Below are positions 31,678 through 37,888 of a stretch of 37,888 nt of DNA, piece by piece. Both the position numbers and the translations under genes were made by a program. The notes below the pieces were generated by a model. It saw only the letters and a program-made list of their open reading frames with translations, was not told the DNA's origin and did not search any database. The stretch comes from Litoreibacter sp. (GTDB lineage Bacteria; Pseudomonadota; Alphaproteobacteria; Rhodobacterales; Rhodobacteraceae). Location of the stretch: contig JAPORH010000071.1 of assembly GCA_026710325.1 (NCBI GenBank), forward strand, positions 1 through 37,888, in the 5' to 3' direction. Numbering within the stretch: the first letter of the stretch is position 1; every line of letters begins with the position of its first letter.

Positions 31678-32454
31678 TCAAGCGCCGCTTAGGATAAAGG
31701 ACTGGCTGACCACACTTCGGACCTGAACGTCGAAGCAAGGCTTTGCGATGATCAAAACCGGCTCGCTCGTCGCACCTGTCAGGTAGTGCTCCGGGTAGGG
31801 CGATACGAAAACGGCGTCGAGCTTCGGATGCCGCGCCTGCAGCGCAGAGACCGCCGCGCGACCGGAGGAGCCTTCGGCCAGCTCGGTGCTGGCGATGATG
31901 AGTTCCGGCGCCATGTCCCGCCCCATTTCAATGGCTTGGGCGGCCGTGCGCGCCACGCCGGTTACCTCGCACCCCATCTCGCTGACGCAATTGGCCATGT
32001 CCATGGCGATCAACGTGTCATCTTCGATCAGCAAGACGCGTTTTCGGGGGCGATAGGGCATTTCAAGCAGGGCCGTTTCGAACAAGGCGGGGACGGATTC
32101 AGGCTCAATGCGGAGGATCAAGGCGATATCTTCAAAAACGAATTCTTCGATCGTTCGGAGAAGGAGGACTTCGCGGGAATGGCGTGACACCTGCCGCATG
32201 CGGTTGCGCGCCGCCACTTGGCTGAAGGAAAGCATCGGGGGGTCTTCCCATATGTCAGCAAGGGCGCGAAACAGCTCGATCCGGATGGCACGCACGGAGA
32301 CATCTAAGATTTTTGGGCGGGCCAATTGGCGCGCCCGATTGGCAAGCTGATCGCCCGTGCGCCGGCACCCCGACAAGGCACGACCGTAGCGCCGCAGAAA
32401 GGGCATCACCGCGTCAAGAATATCTCCTGCTGCCCGGCTGACGCCGTCGGCCAT
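31678..32454 (-). CDS. PhyR-like protein with degenerate receiver (no phosphoacceptor Asp)
   Basis: 258 residues in the PhyR layout. The N-terminal sigma-factor-like domain covers about 1-130 (PFLRRYGRALSGCRRTGDQL near 18-37; EVLLLRTIEEFVFEDIALIL near 95). The C-terminal receiver starts at 138 with VLLIEDDTLIAMDM. In working PhyR the phosphoacceptor Asp lies in LADIQLADGSSG; here the segment is LIIASTELAEGSSG with Ser189 (codon AGC at 31888-31890). The acidic pocket (E144, D145, D146), the switch Ser218 and Lys238 remain. PhyR normally binds NepR after phosphorylation and frees EcfG. No nepR or ecfG neighbour is present. ATG 32454 has GAGGT upstream. Confidence 0.85.
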   Translation of the reverse strand: MADGVSRAAGDILDAVMPFLRRYGRALSGCRRTGDQLANRARQLARPKILDVSVRAIRIELFRALADIWEDPPMLSFSQVAARNRMRQVSRHSREVLLLRTIEEFVFEDIALILRIEPESVPALFETALLEMPYRPRKRVLLIEDDTLIAMDMANCVSEMGCEVTGVARTAAQAIEMGRDMAPELIIASTELAEGSSGRAAVSALQARHPKLDAVFVSPYPEHYLTGATSEPVLIIAKPCFDVQVRSVVSQSFILSGA

Positions 32455-32554
32455 ACGCAGTACCTCAATTCTTAGACTGTCGGTGAATGACTTTTGAGGC
32501 TAGGCGCAAAATGTGAAGATTTTGGTAACTTTTTGTACTTTCACGCAGAATTTC

Positions 32555-33586
32555 TCAACGCACCGTGTCGCCGGGCGCGAAGACCGGCGATATTTCAACA
32601 TGCCGCGGTGGTGAATTTGCTGATTTGTCCAGGCTTGCCAGAATAATCTCGGCGGCTTTTCTGCCAATTTCGGCCCTGCAGCTATCCATTGTTGCCAACC
32701 GTTTGGGAAGTCCGTCGATCAGCTCCACGCCGTTGAACCCGGCCATGCCGATATCATCTGGCACATCAATTCCCGCCTCTAGGCAGTAGAGTAAACCGCC
32801 GGCGCCGATCATGTCATTGGAATAATACAGAAAATCGAGGTCTTTGCTGCGCTCAAGGATGGCCTGCGTCATTTCCCGGCCTTTGGCCAGGGCCGAGCCA
32901 CCTGAATAATACTCTTCGTCGGCAAGAGACAAACCCGCCTCCTGCAGCACGGCGGTGAACCCTTCGAAACGTTTGCGCGCTCGGTGGTCGAGCGGCATTT
33001 TGGTGCCGAGAAGCCCGATTTTGCGGTAGCCACGCTTCAGTATCTCGGTCGCGGTCTCGCGCCCGGCGCGCACATGGCTAATGCCAACGCATGCGTCGAT
33101 CGCGTCCCCGTCCACATCCATGATTTCGACTACCGGAACACCCGCGTTCGCCATCATTTTGCGTGCGGCATCGGTGTGCTCCAGCCCCGCGACGATCAGA
33201 CCAGAGGGCCGCCAGGAGAGCATTTCGAAGATGACCTCCTCCTCCTTATCGGGTTCGTAATAGGTGACGCCTACGACGGGTTGTAGCTGTGTGCCCTCAA
33301 GCACCTTGGAAATGCCCATCATCACTTCCGGGAAGACCATATTGGACAGGCTGGGGATGATGACGCCTACCAGATTGACCCGGTTGGAGGCGAGGGCGCC
33401 CGCGATCTTGTTTGGGACGTATCCAAGTTCCTTCGCGGCGTTCAGGACCTTTTCGCGCGTCTTTTCAGAGACCTCACCGCGGTTTCGCAACACCCGGCTC
33501 ACGGTCATCTCGGAGACGCCAGAGGCTTCAGACACATCTCGGAGCGTGAGCTGTGGGCGGTAGTCGGGGTCTGAGCGGGAGGTCAA
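32555..33586 (-). CDS. LacI family transcriptional regulator
   Basis: 343 residues from TTG 33586 (AAAGG lies 9 nt upstream). The HTH is near residues 14-33 (LTLRDVSEASGVSEMTVSRV), with the hinge helix PNKIAGALASNRVN near 60. The periplasmic-binding-like effector domain follows (LVGVIIPSLSNMVFPEVMMG near 70; LYYSNDMIGAGG near 251) up to the C terminus. The pattern is that of the GntR/gluconate subgroup. A further TTG at 33649 in frame would add 21 residues but has no ribosome site. A LacI-type operator lies 81 bp upstream, so it probably regulates itself. No sugar-use operon is adjacent in this window, so its target is unknown. Confidence 0.9.
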   Translation of the reverse strand: MTSRSDPDYRPQLTLRDVSEASGVSEMTVSRVLRNRGEVSEKTREKVLNAAKELGYVPNKIAGALASNRVNLVGVIIPSLSNMVFPEVMMGISKVLEGTQLQPVVGVTYYEPDKEEEVIFEMLSWRPSGLIVAGLEHTDAARKMMANAGVPVVEIMDVDGDAIDACVGISHVRAGRETATEILKRGYRKIGLLGTKMPLDHRARKRFEGFTAVLQEAGLSLADEEYYSGGSALAKGREMTQAILERSKDLDFLYYSNDMIGAGGLLYCLEAGIDVPDDIGMAGFNGVELIDGLPKRLATMDSCRAEIGRKAAEIILASLDKSANSPPRHVEISPVFAPGDTVR

Positions 33587-33666
33587 ATGTCGGGGCCTTT
33601 GGTCGTTGTGCGCATGTCCTTGATACAGCGGAAGTTGAGGCTTGTCCAAAGCGGAATAGCTGGTTA

Positions 33667-33680
33667 TGTTAACGCTAACA
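33667..33680. promoter_or_regulatory. LacI-family operator (TGTTAACGCTAACA)
   Basis: A 14-bp near-palindrome, with 12 of 14 positions self-complementary, shaped like the TGTTA-NNNN-TAACA boxes of LacI/GntR-family regulators. It is upstream of the LacI-type gene and could repress it; the plus-strand side faces the orphan terminator at 33721. Confidence 0.7.
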
Positions 33681-33720
33681 ATTCAGATTTGTTGACGCTC
33701 CGGCCGAGGCAAATCACTTC

Positions 33721-33761
33721 AAAGGGGACGCGCTTGGGCCAATTTGTGCGTCCCCTTTTTT
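33721..33761 (+). terminator. Plus-strand intrinsic terminator with no gene in front
   Basis: AAAGGGGACGC (33721-33731) pairs with GCGTCCCCTTT (33748-33758), a perfect 11-bp stem with a 16-nt loop, followed by TTT. The T-run reads on the plus strand, but the gene to its left (LacI) runs the other way. A short plus-strand transcript from near 33680 is implied. Confidence 0.75.
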
Positions 33762-33800
33762 GTTGCGTCACTCCTTCGATCTGCGCATGAAGGTAGGGAA

Positions 33801-33877
33801 GGCCCCGTGGCTCAACTGGATAGAGCAGCCCCCTCCTAAGGGGCAGGTTGCAGGTTCGAATCCTGCCGGGGTCGCCA
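33801..33877 (+). tRNA. tRNA-Arg (anticodon CCU)
   Basis: Complete cloverleaf of 77 nt with encoded CCA. The acceptor arms 33801-33807 and 33867-33873 pair (one G-U). The anticodon stem GCCCC/GGGGC holds loop CTCCTAA with anticodon CCU at 33835-33837, which reads AGG. The T-arm is CAGG-TTCGAAT-CCTG. Discriminator G at 33874 and CCA at 33875-33877. Confidence 0.97.
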
Positions 33878-34089
33878 ATTTTGTTGGTTTGATTGAGCGC
33901 TCAGGAGGGGTGGGGACGCGGGTAAATGCTCCATTGCCTGCGGGGAGTGTCATACCACACTGATTTTTCAAGGTTTCTAAACTTTCCTAGGGTTTGGTGG
34001 TTACGCCAGTCTCTGAACCCTTTTCGATCGCTGCTTGAAATTGTTCGGTATAACGCCATTGCTCCTTCGCCGCTCTTCGAAATTGGCCT

Positions 34090-34503
34090 TTATGGCGTGC
34101 ATCTGTAAAATCGAACCCGCAAATTTCCGAACTTATTCATCCAGACTTGGGGCTGCGTGAGGACCACTAAGTAGGGTCTTTCGGTTTGATTGATTTGGAG
34201 AGAACTTCCTGAGCTTTGGTTAAAGAAGGTCTCTGAGTTTGGATCAATTCGGCTGAGAGAAAGGGACTCTATTGCGAGCGTATTCGCATCAATCCACTTT
34301 AAAGTCTGTGGAATAGAATGGTTTTTGCCCTCGGTGCGCGAGGTGTTTTCGTAGACACTGCAATAAGCAGTTTCTTCGCACGTCCAGATTTCCTGAGGTT
34401 CTGCCAAAAGCGCTGAAGACGTTGCCAAAAACATAAAAGCAAAAATGGTCCCGGTGACCCTTACATGTCGATTTGCGGCGTCCAACACTGAACGAGTATG
34501 CAT
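34090..34503 (-). CDS. Small secreted protein, unknown function
   Basis: 137 residues. A hydrophobic signal-like segment (about residues 18-34, GTIFAFMFLATSSALLA) is followed by EPQEIWTCEETAYCSVYENT, with two cysteines, and a third near the C terminus (RFYRCTP). I do not recognise the family. The base composition of this gene is noticeably lower in GC than neighbours (two sampled 60-base lines are about 43% GC). It is the gene nearest to tRNA-Arg in a low-GC block. Its start lies 34 bp left of the terminator of the sugar dehydrogenase gene, on the same strand. Confidence 0.6.
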   Translation of the reverse strand: MHTRSVLDAANRHVRVTGTIFAFMFLATSSALLAEPQEIWTCEETAYCSVYENTSRTEGKNHSIPQTLKWIDANTLAIESLSLSRIDPNSETFFNQSSGSSLQINQTERPYLVVLTQPQVWMNKFGNLRVRFYRCTP

Positions 34504-34536
34504 CGCTTACGCTTTCGATGAACCAAAACCCGATTG

Positions 34537-34569
34537 AAAAGGGCGAGCAAGTGCCTTTCTTGCTCGCCC
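34537..34569 (-). terminator. Intrinsic terminator of the PQQ sugar dehydrogenase gene
   Basis: GGGCGAGCAAG (plus strand 34541-34551) and CTTGCTCGCCC (34559-34569) make an 11-bp stem with a 7-nt loop; in the minus-strand direction it is followed by TTTTC. It lies just beyond the stop at 34594. Confidence 0.85.
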
Positions 34570-34593
34570 CTTTGCTATGCTTGGCCGTTAAAA

Positions 34594-35904
34594 CTACTGC
34601 CTAGCGGTTGCCGTCACCCGATAGATTTCTCCCTCATCCGTCGCGACATAGAGTGAGTTATCAGGTGCCATAACCAAACCGCGGAAACGCTTCGAAAAGC
34701 CGAGCGGCATGCGTGTAATCCCATTGATGCCCAAGCCATCAGGTGTGATTGAGATCATGTCTATCCGCTGGCCAATTGGAGTGCCTCCAAAGCCAATACC
34801 AAGAACACCCGTCGCGAGCCGACCTTCGTAGATACCCCAGTTCTCGCCTTTCAAGAATGCAGCAGACGAGGTGCCTTGTGACCAACCATTGTTGTTCCAA
34901 GTCGGTGGCATCAGGTCTTCAAAGCGCGTGTCACTCATTGGCATGTAGGAGGCGCGGACCGCTGGGTCCAACTCGTCCATTTGCTCCGGTTCATATCCGC
35001 AATATTGGTCGGGGCAAGCGCCTCTTCCGGCGACATTTTCTTGAGGATCCCACCCAGCGTTTCCGCCGTTTACAAGTGCGGTAATCTCATCGCTGTGCCA
35101 TGGCCCGTGCTCTGCCGTAAACGCTTTGCCATCGCTGGGACGGAAATCAATTCCCTGAACGTTGCGGTGCCCATAGGTGTAAATGCGACTATCAAACCCG
35201 TCCGGTGGGTTGTTATCGGGGTGCGCGTTGCCATCCGTATCAACACGCAGAACTTTGCCGCATAGCAGTTCTGGAGATTGTGGGCAGATACCATAGTGGC
35301 GGTCGCCACCAGCGACCCAAAGATACCCACCCGGACCAATACGCACACGCCCACCATTATGAGCGCCGGGGCCGCCAAAGGGTTGGTCAGACGCGAGCGG
35401 TTTGTACTGGATGTCAGTCACAATATCTGTTCTGTCCGCCACGCTGCTCATGTCGTCACTCAAAGTGAGACGCATGACAATGTTACCGTCACAGCGTTCG
35501 AAATTGGTTTTGCACCCCTCGCCGTGATATTTATCGGAGGTCGAAGCGACGTAGAGTCGGCGGTTTTGATCAAAGTTACGATCAGCAGCTACGCCCATCA
35601 TACCGGCCTGACCTTCACAGAACAGGTCTTCGCCCGCTTCAGAGTATCCCTCGGTGCCTTTCATTCCGTAAATTTTTGTCACCGTTCCATCCGAGGAACG
35701 CATTGACAGCCCTTTGCATTTCTCTGTGAAAAACATCGTGCCGTCAGCACGAACGGTCATGTCCCATGGCGAGTCGAGACCCTCAAGGACGGGCGTGGCT
35801 TCTAGGACGGGAATGTCCATTCCTTGCGCTGACGCGACGGAACTACCTATGACAATAGCCACCGCCGCAGATGCGACAAGCGATCCACATGTTGAATACT
35901 TCAT
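34594..35904 (-). CDS. PQQ-dependent sugar (glucose/sorbosone) dehydrogenase family protein
   Basis: 436 residues. A signal peptide ends near ASA|QG at 26/27. The rest is a six-bladed beta-propeller of the soluble quinoprotein glucose dehydrogenase family: LEGLDSPWDMTVRADGTMFF near 40, GEDLFCEGQAGMMGVAAD near 93, GAHNGGRVRIGPGGYLWVAG near 180 with the likely catalytic histidine in AHNGG, and YTYGHRNVQGIDFRPSDGKA near 238. Such enzymes oxidise sugars in the periplasm and pass electrons from PQQ to a cytochrome. The upstream cytochrome c (51-bp gap, same strand) is the probable acceptor. GGGAGG precedes the ATG. Cysteines are unusually frequent. Confidence 0.9.
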   Translation of the reverse strand: MKYSTCGSLVASAAVAIVIGSSVASAQGMDIPVLEATPVLEGLDSPWDMTVRADGTMFFTEKCKGLSMRSSDGTVTKIYGMKGTEGYSEAGEDLFCEGQAGMMGVAADRNFDQNRRLYVASTSDKYHGEGCKTNFERCDGNIVMRLTLSDDMSSVADRTDIVTDIQYKPLASDQPFGGPGAHNGGRVRIGPGGYLWVAGGDRHYGICPQSPELLCGKVLRVDTDGNAHPDNNPPDGFDSRIYTYGHRNVQGIDFRPSDGKAFTAEHGPWHSDEITALVNGGNAGWDPQENVAGRGACPDQYCGYEPEQMDELDPAVRASYMPMSDTRFEDLMPPTWNNNGWSQGTSSAAFLKGENWGIYEGRLATGVLGIGFGGTPIGQRIDMISITPDGLGINGITRMPLGFSKRFRGLVMAPDNSLYVATDEGEIYRVTATARQ

Positions 35905-35955
35905 TCTAAAATCCTCCCATTTTAGTTTTTGTATTTGAATTATTTGAACTGATTA

Positions 35956-36276
35956 CTACTCGTATTTCGCGTCCTTCAAATAAGCGGCCAAGTTCTCAAT
36001 ATCTTCATCGGACAGCGGTCTGGCCATCATGATCATGAGCGGTGAATTCGGGCCAAACCTTTGTCCGGACCTGTAAGCTATGAGTTTTTCGCGCGTATAT
36101 TCGACCGTGTTGCCGGAGACTTTAGGGTAGCTTGATGCCCCTTTGCCCGCTGGCCCGTGACAGGCATGACAAGATTCATGATATAGCTTGTCGCCCGCTT
36201 CCGCATCACCTGCAGTCGCACCACTGGAAATAACGAGCGCGACAGCGAGTGATATTGCGCCGATGAATTTTGGCAT
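35956..36276 (-). CDS. Class I cytochrome c
   Basis: 106 residues. A signal peptide ends near ATA|G at 22/23. One heme-binding CHACH motif lies near 36-40 (YHESCHACHGPAGKG). The axial Met is likely in SPLMIMMARPLSDEDIENLA near 77, which also matches the family C-terminal helix. It would take electrons from the adjacent PQQ-type sugar dehydrogenase in the periplasm. A good GAGGAAG ribosome site lies upstream of the ATG. It is the first gene of this two-gene unit. Confidence 0.9.
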   Translation of the reverse strand: MPKFIGAISLAVALVISSGATAGDAEAGDKLYHESCHACHGPAGKGASSYPKVSGNTVEYTREKLIAYRSGQRFGPNSPLMIMMARPLSDEDIENLAAYLKDAKYE

Positions 36277-36651
36277 GTTCTTCCTCGCTTCGAAGGGATG
36301 GTACGCCAGCGTCGTATTGAGTCAAGTATGGATTAAGCGAGAGCAAGACGCCCAACGGGCGGAGCTTGCCTGCACCGCGTCCAGCCTGCGATGCCCGGAG
36401 ATGAGCCGGTAGAGGCAAGGGCCGCGAGGGGTTTTGGAGGCCCAGACCTCGATGGCCTGGCGGAGCATGTCCCTTACAATCGGCGCTATGGGGATGTGGT
36501 GGATTTGGGTCATTGGGCCTCCGGCTTTTGGGGAGGCGTAGCCCTGCGTGGTTCATGCCGCATGACGGGCGCGAACGGTCTGTTTCCGCCCGACTTACCT
36601 TCAAATTTGCGTTTGAGACCCCATATATGGCCCAAAGGAAAGGGATATTGC
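36277..36651. other. Intergenic stretch with no supported gene
   Basis: The 375 bp between the cytochrome c and QmcA-type genes hold no gene I can support. A minus-strand frame of 63 codons (36322-36513) has a GGAGG a few bases before its ATG, but no family resemblance. The longer frame that opens at 36391 on the plus strand only extends the QmcA-type gene upstream with a sequence unlike the family. A promoter for the QmcA/NfeD pair should be here; no clear boxes were found. Confidence 0.5.
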
Positions 36652-37548
36652 ATGGATCTAGAGGATTTCTTGAGCGGATTGTCTGGCGGGGGTTTGACCC
36701 TGCTTTTGCTGGCGGCGCTAATCATTGTGTCGATCCTGATGGCGGTGCGCATCGTGCCGCAATCGGAGAAATACGTGGTGGAACGGTTTGGCAAACTCAG
36801 GTCCGTTTTGGGGCCCGGGATCAACATCATTGTACCGTTTTTCGACCGGGTGGCGCATAAGATTTCCATTCTGGAGCGGCAGCTGCCGACGAATAGCCAG
36901 GACGCGATCACCTCAGACAACGTGCTGGTGCAGGTGGAGACCAGCGTGTTTTACCGCATCATTGAGCCCGAGAAGACCGTGTACCGGATCCGCGATATTG
37001 ACGCGGCGATTGCGACCACGGTGGCGGGGATCGTGCGGTCCGAGATCGGGACGCTGGAGCTCGATGAGGTGCAGTCCAACCGGGCGCAGCTGATCATCCG
37101 CATCCAGCAATCGCTGGAGAAGGTGGTGGACGACTGGGGCATCGAGGTGACCCGGGCGGAGATTTTGGACGTGAACCTGGACGAGGCGACCCGGGCCGCG
37201 ATGCTGCAGCAGCTGAACGCGGAGCGGGCCCGGCGCGCAGCCGTGACGGAGGCCGAGGGGCAGAAACGTTCGGTCGAGCTGAACGCGGATGCGGAGCTTT
37301 ACGCCGCCGAGCAGACCGCCAAGGCGCGGCGCGTGCAGGCGGATGCTGAGGCCTACGCGACCAGCGTTGTGGCCCAGGCAATTGCCGAGAACGGGCTGGA
37401 GGCCGCGCAGTACCAGGTGGCGTTGAAGCAAGTTGAGGCGCTGACCGCGGTGGGCGCGGGCGACGGCAAGCAGACCATTTTGCTGCCCGCCAACGCGCTG
37501 GACGCCTTTGCTGATGCCTTTGGTCTGCTGAAAGGGCGCTCCTCATGA
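36652..37548 (+). CDS. SPFH/Band 7 family membrane protein, QmcA-like
   Basis: 298 residues from ATG 36652 (AAAGGAAAGGG upstream). An N-terminal transmembrane helix (about residues 14-33, LTLLLLAALIIVSILMAVRI) is followed by the band-7 domain (about 38-200: VPQSEKYVVERFGKLRSVLG, TSDNVLVQVETSVFYRI) and a long coiled coil rich in Ala, Glu and Arg (about 190-260, ATRAAMLQQLNAERARRAAV). Stomatin-like proteins assemble in membrane microdomains and are often paired with NfeD, as here with an ATGA overlap. The frame opens back to 36391, but that part is not family-like. Confidence 0.92.
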   Translation: MDLEDFLSGLSGGGLTLLLLAALIIVSILMAVRIVPQSEKYVVERFGKLRSVLGPGINIIVPFFDRVAHKISILERQLPTNSQDAITSDNVLVQVETSVFYRIIEPEKTVYRIRDIDAAIATTVAGIVRSEIGTLELDEVQSNRAQLIIRIQQSLEKVVDDWGIEVTRAEILDVNLDEATRAAMLQQLNAERARRAAVTEAEGQKRSVELNADAELYAAEQTAKARRVQADAEAYATSVVAQAIAENGLEAAQYQVALKQVEALTAVGAGDGKQTILLPANALDAFADAFGLLKGRSS

Positions 37549-37832
37549 TTTGGTCGGCCTATTGGATTTGGATCGCTGCAGCACTGGTGCTTGGCATTTT
37601 GGAGATGCTGGCACCGGGCTTCATTCTGCTGGGGTTTGCGATTGGCGCAGGGGTGATTGGCACAATTTTTTACGTGGATGGCGGGCTGGGGGGCTATTTG
37701 GCGGGCTCCTTGCCGATGACATTGGTGGTTTTCGCAGCGGTGTCGCTGGTGTCGTGGATCGTGATGCGCCGCATCTTTGGCAAGCGCCAAGGCCAAGTGA
37801 AGGTTTGGGATACCGACATTAACGATCCTTGA
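37545..37832 (+). CDS. NfeD family protein, short form
   Basis: 95 residues of the short NfeD type. Two or three hydrophobic helices (about 3-21, 24-42, 50-72: YWIWIAAALVLGILEMLAPG, GFILLGFAIGAGVIGTIF, LVVFAAVSLVSWIVMRRI) are followed by a short soluble tail. Its start overlaps the QmcA-type stop by ATGA. NfeD proteins partner SPFH proteins in membrane microdomains; short forms lack the serine-protease domain of long ones. The C-terminal OB-fold domain seen in many NfeD proteins is missing or very short here. Confidence 0.88.
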   Translation: MIWSAYWIWIAAALVLGILEMLAPGFILLGFAIGAGVIGTIFYVDGGLGGYLAGSLPMTLVVFAAVSLVSWIVMRRIFGKRQGQVKVWDTDINDP

Positions 37833-37861
37833 GTTTCGCTGCGGCTTTGCCGCATCGACCC

Positions 37862-37888
37862 GCGCCCTCGGCTGTGCCTCGGGCGCTT
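37862..37888 (+). terminator. Possible terminator after nfeD (cut by window edge)
   Basis: GCGCCC (37862-37867) pairs with GGGCGC (37881-37886), followed by TT at the window end; a second small hairpin TGCGGC-TTT-GCCGCA lies at 37840-37854. Any T-run would be beyond the window. Confidence 0.3.

Noticed and set aside
33768-33971. A 67-codon minus-strand frame across tRNA-Arg
   Set aside because: It is the antisense of the tRNA (the PAGFEPATCPL... phantom protein seen in many databases), not a gene.
33801-36276. A genomic island with integrase at tRNA-Arg
   Set aside because: No integrase and no repeat of the tRNA end were found; only the low GC and position remain, so no mobile element is annotated.
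36322-36513. A 63-codon minus-strand frame with a GGAGG before the ATG
   Set aside because: No family resemblance and the spacing is short; left as a possible but unsupported gene.
1-37888. CRISPR arrays, insertion sequences and phage genes
   Set aside because: No regular spacer-repeat pattern, transposase or phage structural motif was seen on either strand.

Overview
The window looks like a chromosomal segment of an alphaproteobacterium of the Rhodobacteraceae (Roseobacter/Rhodobacter type). This rests on a petABC bc1 operon close to the Rhodobacter capsulatus pattern, a PhyR-type general-stress protein, a GC-rich hairpin repeat of the kind scattered through Rhodobacteraceae genomes, and gene-dense, mostly GC-rich DNA. 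There is no rRNA, CRISPR array, integrase or transposase in view.

Layout from left to right. (1) 1-1770: the end of an unidentified gene, then serB (phosphoserine phosphatase) and a SAM methyltransferase. (2) 1767-7192: a leftward acyl-CoA operon (acyl-CoA dehydrogenase, ArsC-like protein, ADP-forming acyl-CoA ligase, enoyl-CoA hydratase), divergent from a GlxA/AraC regulator; this resembles catabolism of a betaine or other unusual carboxylic acid through CoA esters. (3) 7196-12337: a sterol-desaturase-like hydroxylase and a class II aldolase run left; adenine deaminase and AMP nucleosidase run right and together convert AMP to hypoxanthine. (4) 12340-15253: an HU-like protein behind phased A-tracts, an EamA exporter, chorismate synthase and a small membrane protein. 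(5) 15488-22416: a LysR regulator divergent from a secreted beta-propeller/secreted partner pair, followed by a six-gene operon of DUF2218, three SnoaL/NTF2-fold proteins (five domains in all), a small membrane protein and a ferric-reductase-like membrane protein broken at a T7 run. A near-identical 19-bp element lies upstream of both transcription units. This is the best candidate for an undescribed system.

(6) 22690-26064: petABC (cytochrome bc1) and divergent trmL. (7) 26061-31163: a compact leftward run of dapF, mtaB, GST, paiB-like, GST and GNAT, preceded by a lipoprotein with a ClpP-like fold. The DapF protein has serine in place of the second catalytic cysteine. (8) 31241-33877: tRNA-Lys(UUU), a 58-residue PLDc_N membrane protein, a PhyR-like protein without its phosphoacceptor aspartate, a LacI-family regulator with an operator, an orphan terminator and tRNA-Arg(CCU). 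(9) 33878-36276: a lower-GC block with a small secreted protein, a PQQ-type sugar dehydrogenase and a cytochrome c. (10) 36652-37832: a QmcA-like SPFH protein and NfeD.

All functions are assigned from motifs read by eye. No database search was run, so family names are recognition calls and substrates are inferences.
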